64,000 nucleotides of DNA from Ctena decussata (Eukaryota; Mollusca; Bivalvia; Lucinida; Lucinidae), in the NCBI GenBank assembly GCA_963989385.1, contig OZ022498.1, forward strand, positions 6,517,501 through 6,581,500. The letters run 5' to 3'. Under the pieces are notes generated by a model that saw nothing but the letters and a program-made list of their open reading frames with translations, was not told the origin of the DNA and searched no databases. Each line of letters starts with the position of its first letter. Position 1 is the stretch's first letter. Shown piece by piece: positions 57,460-64,000 of the stretch. The position numbers and the translations under genes were made by a program.

Positions 57460-57570
57460 GGCTATCAAGTCAAAGACCAACATAAAGCCGACAAACAATG
57501 GCAATACCAGAAGTACCGCCTTTGAACAGTCAGCAATAAATCATTGTTTTACATGCACATAACCCTTGAC
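57460..57570 (-). mobile_element. Retroelement tail fragment I
   Basis: GAAGTACCGCCTTTGAACAG then TCAGCAATAAATCA correspond to the GAAGTACCGCCTTGG.ACGG, TCAGTAAT phrase of tails C, G and H. Upstream words are diverged. Confidence 0.55.
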
Positions 57571-58201
57571 CCCTGGGTTGAACATAAAAGTTATTCTGTT
57601 CGTGTGAAGGGCTACTAACCCATTAACGGACTAAAAAGCAACCATAAAAAATCAAGAGTAAATACTGAGGAGAAAAAAAACAACAACAGATAAATTCACG
57701 GAATGCGGTGTCTCGCCTGTCAGCGCTTTGTGAAACTGACCTAAACGCAAAAACCCAATTAAAGCTTACGCCGCCGCCGACGACACCGGAAAAGCAATAC
57801 CTATGTCTCGCTTCTGCTTCGCAGGCGAGACAAAAACAAACACAACACTGAATTGCTAGAGCAAAGTCTAACAAATGAGACATGTAAGCGAATAATTTTA
57901 TGGCTGTGAAAGATAAACTAGCGGAATTATACGTTGGGCGCACATTGCAGTTTGTGAGTTCAGAACGACGATGCTTTATACAATAAGCATCTAAATTTAG
58001 TCTAGCATGTCCTTTTATGGGAAGGTACGAACTTCAAAGAGGTGTTATATAGACACATTCGTATTTTTAGATACTTTTCACGATATTATTTTGGAAAATA
58101 CACATTGTGAAAGACATGTGTTTTCTGTTATGCATTCTTTCCGCATTACATTTTGCCCTTCTCTGTAAATTTTTTTCGACTTTCTTATAGGGTCTTATAG
58201 G
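57571..58201. other. Unannotated spacer
   Basis: Contains a GCCGCCGCCGACGAC stretch near 57772. No gene recognised. Confidence 0.4.
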
Positions 58202-58928
58202 GTCAGGTAAATTCGGATATAAGGTAAATTCGGACATACCATTGCAAACAGTGAAAATCAAGAGCCGTCTCATCAGGATTTTCACTGCTTGTCCAGTTAT
58301 TTTTGTTTTAAAGGTAGGTTCCTGGCCTAGCGATAACAATTATGTTCACAAAATAATTTTGTCTTTTTCTGGGTAGTATTGAATTCTCTTATTTTTCTGA
58401 AACTGTTGTTACTGAGAAAATCGTCAGATGTTGTAGAAAATAGTCGTTTTCCCTTTGGTTTATTTTCTTTTGTTGGAATTCCAGTTCTAAAAATAAATAT
58501 GTATATATGTGTACAAGTCCGCAGTTTCTGATGTCATTTGCCAACGGTTAATTTTCTCTTGCCATGAGCTCTTCCAGAGGTCCTGGCATGGCGGATGGGT
58601 TAAAACTATCCCGAAATGCAATGCAGCATGACATCAGATATGTTATCTATTTTTGGCGCGAACTAAAAATAGCGCTAACTGGTGTGCGAAGCAGAGTTAG
58701 GAAACCCCTTGCAAAACCACTTTTCTATGATTTTTTTTATTTACACTTTTTAGTGAAACTTATTCATTTCCTCTTTATAAGTGATTCCCAACAACTTGGA
58801 TAAAAATCATCAAAATTATGATGCATTCCAAAGTACAGGAACCTACCTTTAACTCCAAACAACTGACATATAAAGGAACTAATGTCACTGTCCGAATTTA
58901 CCTGTTGTCCGAATTTACCCAACTTGAC
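58202..58928. mobile_element. Hairpin element, second copy, split by a TTAA element
   Basis: The outer parts GTCAGGTAAATTCGGATA...TTATTTTTGTTTTAA and TTAACTCCAAACAACTGACA...CCGAATTTACCCAACTTGAC match the two halves of the element at 55387-55584, apart from the inserted block. The matching point in the intact copy lies inside its ATTCCAAACAAC/GTTTTCATTC region. Confidence 0.85.
58312..58848. mobile_element. TTAA-flanked element 3, nested
   Basis: The ends AGGTAGGTTCCTG and CAGGAACCTACCT form a perfect 13-bp inverted repeat. TTAA lies on both sides (58308-58311 and 58849-58852). 537 bp with no transposase frame. The TTAA duplication suggests piggyBac-type mobilisation; ends differ from elements 1 and 2, so it is a separate family. 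Confidence 0.85.
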
Positions 58929-59033
58929 CCCAGACGAAAAGAAAATCCACATCCTACCCTAAACACTAAATGAGGAAGAAAAACAATAAAGAAGGAACAC
59001 AAAACTAACGAAAACAGTCAAGCGAGACCATAT

Positions 59034-59268
59034 GAGCCGCAACACGAGAAAAACAACAATGTGGTCGTAAGCCCAGCGCAGACTCACATCAGCTTGGGCA
59101 TCGCCCAGTCTGATCAGACTCTTTGCTAAGCGCTTAAAGGGTAGCCAAGGGACTAAGCTACCTTCATGCGGACAGGGAGGACTCTGATCAGACTGGGCGG
59201 ATGCCCAAGCTGATCTGAGTCTGCGCTGGACGCACGACCACATTGTTGGTTTTCTCGTGTCGCGGCTC
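59034..59268. mobile_element. Palindromic mini-element, copy f
   Basis: GAGCCGCAACACGAGAAAAA to TTTTCTCGTGTCGCGGCTC, 235 bp, with ATAT outside both ends (59030-59033 and 59269-59272). It lies 51 bp from copy g. Confidence 0.9.
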
Positions 59269-59319
59269 ATATTAGTTTATTTAAATAAATAATAGTCGCA
59301 TCTTCTGTAGCTAATAAAT

Positions 59320-59554
59320 GAACCGCGACACCACAAAACCAACAAAGTGGTATATGCGCCCAGCGAAGATTCAGGTCAGCTTGGGCATCACCCAGTCTGA
59401 TCAGACAGTGACTCTTAGCTTGCACTTAAAAGGTAGCTAAGAGTCTAAGCTAGCTCCATACGGAAAGCGAAGACTCTGATCAGAATGGGCGGATGCCAAG
59501 GCTGATCTGGGTCTTCTCTGGGCGCACATTGTTGGTTTTGTCGTGTTGCAGCTC
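59320..59554. mobile_element. Palindromic mini-element, copy g
   Basis: GAACCGCGACACCACAAAAC to TTTTGTCGTGTTGCAGCTC, 235 bp, with AAAT outside both ends (59316-59319 and 59555-59558). More diverged from f than d is, so the pair looks like two insertions rather than a local duplication. Confidence 0.9.
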
Positions 59555-59558
59555 AAAT

Positions 59559-60095
59559 GTAAAATATTAACGAAAATATCCAGAAAAGGCAACAATCACA
59601 TAGCAGAAACCGCCCAAGGTGTAAACATTAAAGGAACAGAATGCATGCACCAACTCTAGGAACAAACTTTTAATGCATTCTTTAATTTCGCATGAAAATT
59701 GCAGAATTATCCGCCTGCAAAAAGCACAGTATGCTCTTGTACAGATGAAACAGGGAATGTTAACTAATTAGCTTTTTCTGTTGTGTCAGCATTATAACAT
59801 TGTCAAGAGAAAACAGATAAGACGTAATTTAATTCCGTTGATGCCTTATTGAATAGATGGTATGTTTTTGACAGACTTATTCTTCAATTTAGTCTTAATT
59901 ATGGAAAATGACTGGCATTCTATAATAATATTATAGATGTCGAAATCCAATACTAACATTCGTTCTGACACATTTTACTTCAACCCGTAAATGTTTTTCG
60001 TTGGAGGAGAGGAATGAAGATGGTAAAACAGTTTGCTGCAACTTGAAGAAACTGGCGTTCTCATCTTAATTCTCACCATACAGCAAGCAATGGTT
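59559..60095. other. Unannotated spacer
   Basis: AT-rich; nothing recognised before the minisatellite. Confidence 0.4.
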
Positions 60096-61665
60096 CTTCT
60101 CTAAAATTCACTCATGAGCAAGCATTGGTTCTTGTCTTAAATTCAGTCAAGAGCAAGCATTGGTTCTTGTCTTAAATTCAGTCAAGAGCAAGCATTGGTT
60201 CTTGTTTTAAATTCAGTCTTGAGCAAGCATTGGTTCTTGTCTTAAATTCAGTCTTGAGCAAGCATTGGTTCTTGTCTTAAATTCAGTCTTGAGCAAGCAT
60301 TGGTTCTTGTCTTAAATTCAGTCTTGAGCAAGCATTGGTTCTTGTCTTAAATTCAGTCTTGAGCAAGCATTGGTTCTTGTCTTAAATTCAGTCTTGAGCA
60401 AGCATTGGTTCTTGTCTTAAATTCAGTCAAGAGCAAGCATTGGTTCTTGCCTTAAATTCAGTCTTGAGCAAGCATTGGTTCTTGTCTTAAATTCAGTCTT
60501 GAGCAAGCATTGGTTCTTGTCTTAAATTCAGTCTTGAGCAAGCATTGGTTCTTGTCTTAAATTTAGTCAAGAGCAAGCATTGGTTCTTGTCTTAAATTCA
60601 GTCTTGAGCAAGCATTGGTTCTTGTCTTAAATTCAGTCAAGAGCAAGCATTGGTTCTTGTCTTAAATTCAGTCTTGAGCAAGCATTGGTTCTTGTCTTAA
60701 ATTCAGTCTTGAGCAAGCATTGGTTCTTGTCTTAAATTCAGTCAAGAGCAAGCATTGATTCGTTTCTTAAAGCAGTGGCTCTTTAATTCAGACAGGAGCA
60801 AGCATTGGTTCTTGTCTTAAATTCAGTCAAGAGCAAGCATTGGTTCTTGTCTTAAATTCAGTCAAGAGCAAGCATTGGTTCTTGTTTTAAATTCAGTCTT
60901 GAGCAAGCATTGGTTCTTGTCTTAAATTCAGTCAAGAGCAAGCATTGGTTCTTGTCTTAAATTCAGTCTTGAGCAAGCATTGGTTCTTGTCTTAAATTCA
61001 GTCTTGAGCAAGCATTGGTTCTTGTCTTAAATTCAGTCTTGAGCAAGCATTGGTTCTTGTCTGAAATTCAGTCTTGAGCAAGCATTGGTTCTTGTCTTAA
61101 ATTCAGTCAAGAGCAAGCATTGGTTCTTGCCTTAAATTCAGTCTTGAGCAAGCATTGGTTCTTGTCTTAAATTCAGTCTTGAGCAAGCATTGGTTCTTGT
61201 CTTAAATTCAGTCTTGAGCAAGCATTGGTTCTTGTCTTAAATTTAGTCAAGAGCAAGCATTGGTTCTTGTCTTAAATTCAGTCTTGAGCAAGCATTGGTT
61301 CTTGTCTTAAATTCAGTCAAGAGCAAGCATTGGTTCTTGTCTTAAATTCAGTCTTGAGCAAGCATTGGTTCTTGTCTTAAATTCAGTCTTGAGCAAGCAT
61401 TGGTTCTTGTCTTAAATTCAGTCTTGAGCAAGCATTGGTTCTTGTCTTAAAATCAGTCAAGAGCAAGCATTGGTTCTTGTCTTAAATTCAGTCTTGAGCA
61501 AGCATTGGTTCTTGTCTTAAATTCAGTCTTGAGCAAGCATTGGTTCTTGTCTTAAATTCAGTCAAGAGCAAGCATTGATTCGTTTCTTAAAGCAGTGGCT
61601 CTTATATTCAGACAGGAGCAAGCATTGGTTCTTGTTTTTAAATTTACTCATGAGCAAACAATGTT
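60096..61665. repeat. 35-bp minisatellite, about 43 units, with higher-order duplication
   Basis: The unit is GAGCAAGCATTGGTTCTTGT followed by CTTAAATTCAGTCTT. Unit starts (GAGC) run every 35 bp from 60116 to 61616, except two 50-bp variant units at 60746 and 61566 that hold TGATTCGTTTCTTAAAGCAG. Edge units are degenerate (TCATGAGC at both ends), as expected under unequal exchange. Stops occur in every frame because 35 is not a multiple of 3, so it is not coding. There are no spacers, so it is not a CRISPR array. Confidence 0.97.
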
Positions 61666-63440
61666 CTTGTGTTAAATTTACACATAAGCACGGCAAGATA
61701 TGGTGCTTGTCATAATTCCAGTCCTACAGCAAACGGATCTCATCTTATTTTCATTAACATAGTATACTTTGGTTCTTTACTTGTGGGTTCATTTCCATGC
61801 TTTTCCGTCATTTTTGCAAAGGGGAAAATTTTAGTGACTTCCCTTTTGCATACCCTTTCGAAAACATTCTTCCCATGAAAGTAATTCTTTGCTTTAGCAG
61901 TCGCTCCCCATCAAGAAGAAAGGCAAAATAGAAAATAGTAGAAATGCTTCATTTGAAAGTGTAACCATTCACATTAAGTCCATTCTTGCAGCATTGTTTG
62001 AGTCTCGTCTCAATCACTCCATGTATGCAAAAATCTTTTATTCTGATCTTGATTCGACTTAAGGATCAATCTTTAGTTCTCAACGACATGCAGAATTTTT
62101 GGTTCTTTGTCCACTCCTAAGCAGGCAGCAATATTATGTTCGTTGCCGAATTGCATTATCACTTGTGTAGCAATTTTTGTTCTCTTTTTAAAGTGTGAAA
62201 GGATCGTTAAAGTTTTTTAAGGCCACAATTATTTATGAAACTTATGGGTGACTATTATTCAAATTATCCACATTAGTAGGATGCAACGGCAGTGACAGTT
62301 TCCCAGCACCATCACCCGACCACGACCCCCCCCCCCCCCCCCCCCCACACACACACCCACATGCCACCACTGCACATTATACAATAAACATGACATATAA
62401 GAGAGTATACTGTCAGCATTGTCAGTATATGCTCTTGGATACGATACGTAACAGCAGGTAGAACACATAAAGATGTTTTATTTTTTTTATTTTTTTTTTA
62501 TTTTCAAGCCAAATTATTTTCTTTCCTTTATCGCCAGTTTTTCTCCCTGACAAATCAAGGGCACACTATCATAATTGGTATTGATATTGTAATCACCATC
62601 CCATTTTGTTTAGAAAAAGGAAACATCAGATCCCACAAAAAGTATGAAATGGTGGGACCCTTCGTTTGGGTTTTGAGACGGAATGGCAAACCACTACAAG
62701 AAACAAGCCTATAATGGAATATTGTCCGTCTGTCTTATTTTTTGTACATCCTCACCAGCTACAAAGGCCAGGGTGTAAAACGTGTCACTACCGTACTTAG
62801 GGCCAAAAAATTCCACATACATTTCGCAACAGAAAATATTGGTGTTACGCTGCCTTAATCTCTTTCACAATGCACGGGTGGTAAACCTAGGAACTACCAC
62901 GAAATTGTGTTAACGTAATTTTGTTCCCAAGCCACATACGGGACATAACGGGGTAGTTTCCAGGCCGAAAAATTGATAAACAAAGGTTGGTGTCATTTTG
63001 GTTTTTGTTTTATTTTACTACTAAGAACGAACAATGGTGAAATCGGCCAATATGGTTCCGTGTAAATATGTCTCAGCGTCCTCTCTAGCCCCAAATTTTA
63101 TATGAAAAGTTATTTTCTTTCTTTAGATTTTTGTTTCCCCACTGAGCATCGGACCAACTTTCCCCAACGTACAGTGCCAGTTCGAAGGATTTTAGCCCGT
63201 ATCTGTCAAATTAAATTGAATTTGATATCATTTGCCGATGAAAATGATAAAAAGACCCTGAATAAACGTTTCTACACAGAAAAAAATCCGAGCGTTTACT
63301 CGTAAAAGATTCATGCCCCGTTTGTCCTGTGTGGTAGTTTCCAGCGCATCGTGGTAGTTAAAATGCTATCGTGGTAGTTGCCAAGACTATGTAGTAGTTC
63401 CCATCAACAGATTTTCCGCGCGTTTAAGAATCGTCAATAC
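61666..63440. other. Spacer with poly-C/(CA)n tract and GTGGTAGTT words
   Basis: A C run followed by (CA)n lies at about 62326-62357. GTGGTAGTT words recur at about 63332, 63351, 63373 and 63393 (as GTAGTAGTT), an imperfect ~20-bp repeat. No gene recognised. Confidence 0.5.
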
Positions 63441-63443
63441 TAG

Positions 63444-63731
63444 TGCACCTATCAATATTTCCCCCCGGGGGGGATACCATGGGGATTAGACAGCCAAAAA
63501 TCCCAACCCATGGGAATTAGATAGAACACCTAAAAACGGGGTTGGGACATTTGATACTTTTCTGGAAGTTCTAAATTAGATTTTATAACAAATTTGATGG
63601 CCCACCAAAGGAATTTGTGACACCACATATTTGCTTATGGGTAGGGAATTGGAGCGAAAGTTTTCAAAATTGTCTTTTTCCGCATGGGTATCCCGCCGCC
63701 TCCCTCTGGGGGGAAAACATTGATAGGTGCA
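63444..63731. mobile_element. MITE with TGCACCTATCAAT ends
   Basis: TGCACCTATCAATATTTCCC mirrors GGGAAAACATTGATAGGTGCA in its last 20 bases, with C-rich and G-rich blocks just inside. 288 bp, with a minus-strand chance frame only. Target duplication not evident. Confidence 0.75.
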
Positions 63732-63839
63732 TTGGGACCAGTCGAGACTCAATTTTATAATTGATATGCGTTTCACTGAGAGAAATAATACCCATAAAAC
63801 TAAGAGCTTATACAGTTGTAAGAAGCAGCCCCTTTCCAC

Positions 63840-63880
63840 AAACCACCGCAAACCACCCCAAACCACCGCAAACCACCTTT
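63840..63880. repeat. (AAACCACCGC)n short tandem repeat
   Basis: About four units of AAACCACC(G/C)C in 40 bp. The rest of the window to 64000 shows nothing recognisable. Confidence 0.8.
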
Positions 63881-64000
63881 TTTATATATGATAACAATGG
63901 AAAAGCGTGAAAATGGATGTGAAAGTGCTAGAATAAGAGCACCTCTGACACTACGATTCGCTAGTATTGGTATTGAGGGTGATGGAAAATTATAGGCGGA

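Noticed and set aside
60096..61665. CRISPR array or repeat protein gene
   Set aside because: There are no spacers between the 35-bp units, the DNA is animal-like, and stops occur in all frames.

Overview
This 64 kb window looks like gene-poor nuclear DNA of an animal, most likely a bivalve mollusc. It is AT-rich, has no operon-like packing, and consists almost entirely of decayed transposable elements, palindromic mini-elements, tandem arrays and unrecognised spacer. The mollusc guess rests on element types typical of bivalves: a 162-bp array carrying the AAGGTCAAGGTCA phrase, a tRNA-headed SINE, and an RT family with a YDKRDDF-type C-terminal part. It is inference, not proof. I recognise no host housekeeping gene, rRNA or genuine tRNA gene.

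Coding remains. (1) A pogo/Tigger/jerky-type DDE transposase with a C-terminal PHD-like finger lies at 53679-51225 (minus). It has a clean two-exon structure and one in-frame TAG. (2) A retroelement family with a distinctive reverse transcriptase has two RT-bearing copies (36.1-37.56 kb plus strand, 49.59-47.82 kb minus strand). At least six more loci carry only its tail. (3) A 5'-truncated LINE lies at 39.25-37.7 kb, an RTE-like LINE ruin at 41.04-42.29 kb, and an orphan LINE ORF1 at 19.46-18.67 kb. (4) Short mariner (22.6-23.2 kb) and Tc1-like (46.5-47.1 kb) elements keep transposase C-terminal pieces.

Non-autonomous elements dominate the rest. They include seven copies of a ~236-bp palindromic family with 4-bp AT-rich target duplications, and two pogo-type MITEs with TA duplications. 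There is also a 714-bp Mutator-like MITE with a 9-bp duplication, three TTAA-flanked elements (two of them abutting), a 333-bp palindrome flanked by TTACC, and several hairpin elements. Tandem DNA includes a 35-bp minisatellite (about 43 units, with a second-order duplication) at 60.1-61.66 kb, a 162-bp array at 8.5-9.6 kb, a GC-rich ~155-bp array at 32.64-33.12 kb, and segmental tandem duplications of about 515, 377 and 310 bp.

The elements are nested, so relative ages can be read directly: a pogo-type MITE inside a retroelement inside a duplicated tRNA-SINE-like unit (47.6-50.05 kb); a retroelement tail inside a palindromic element (21.8-22.2 kb); and a TTAA element inside a hairpin element (58.2-58.9 kb). 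I found no convincing new functional system. The best leads are the spliced PHD-bearing transposase, the RT family with its many tails, and the layered minisatellite.
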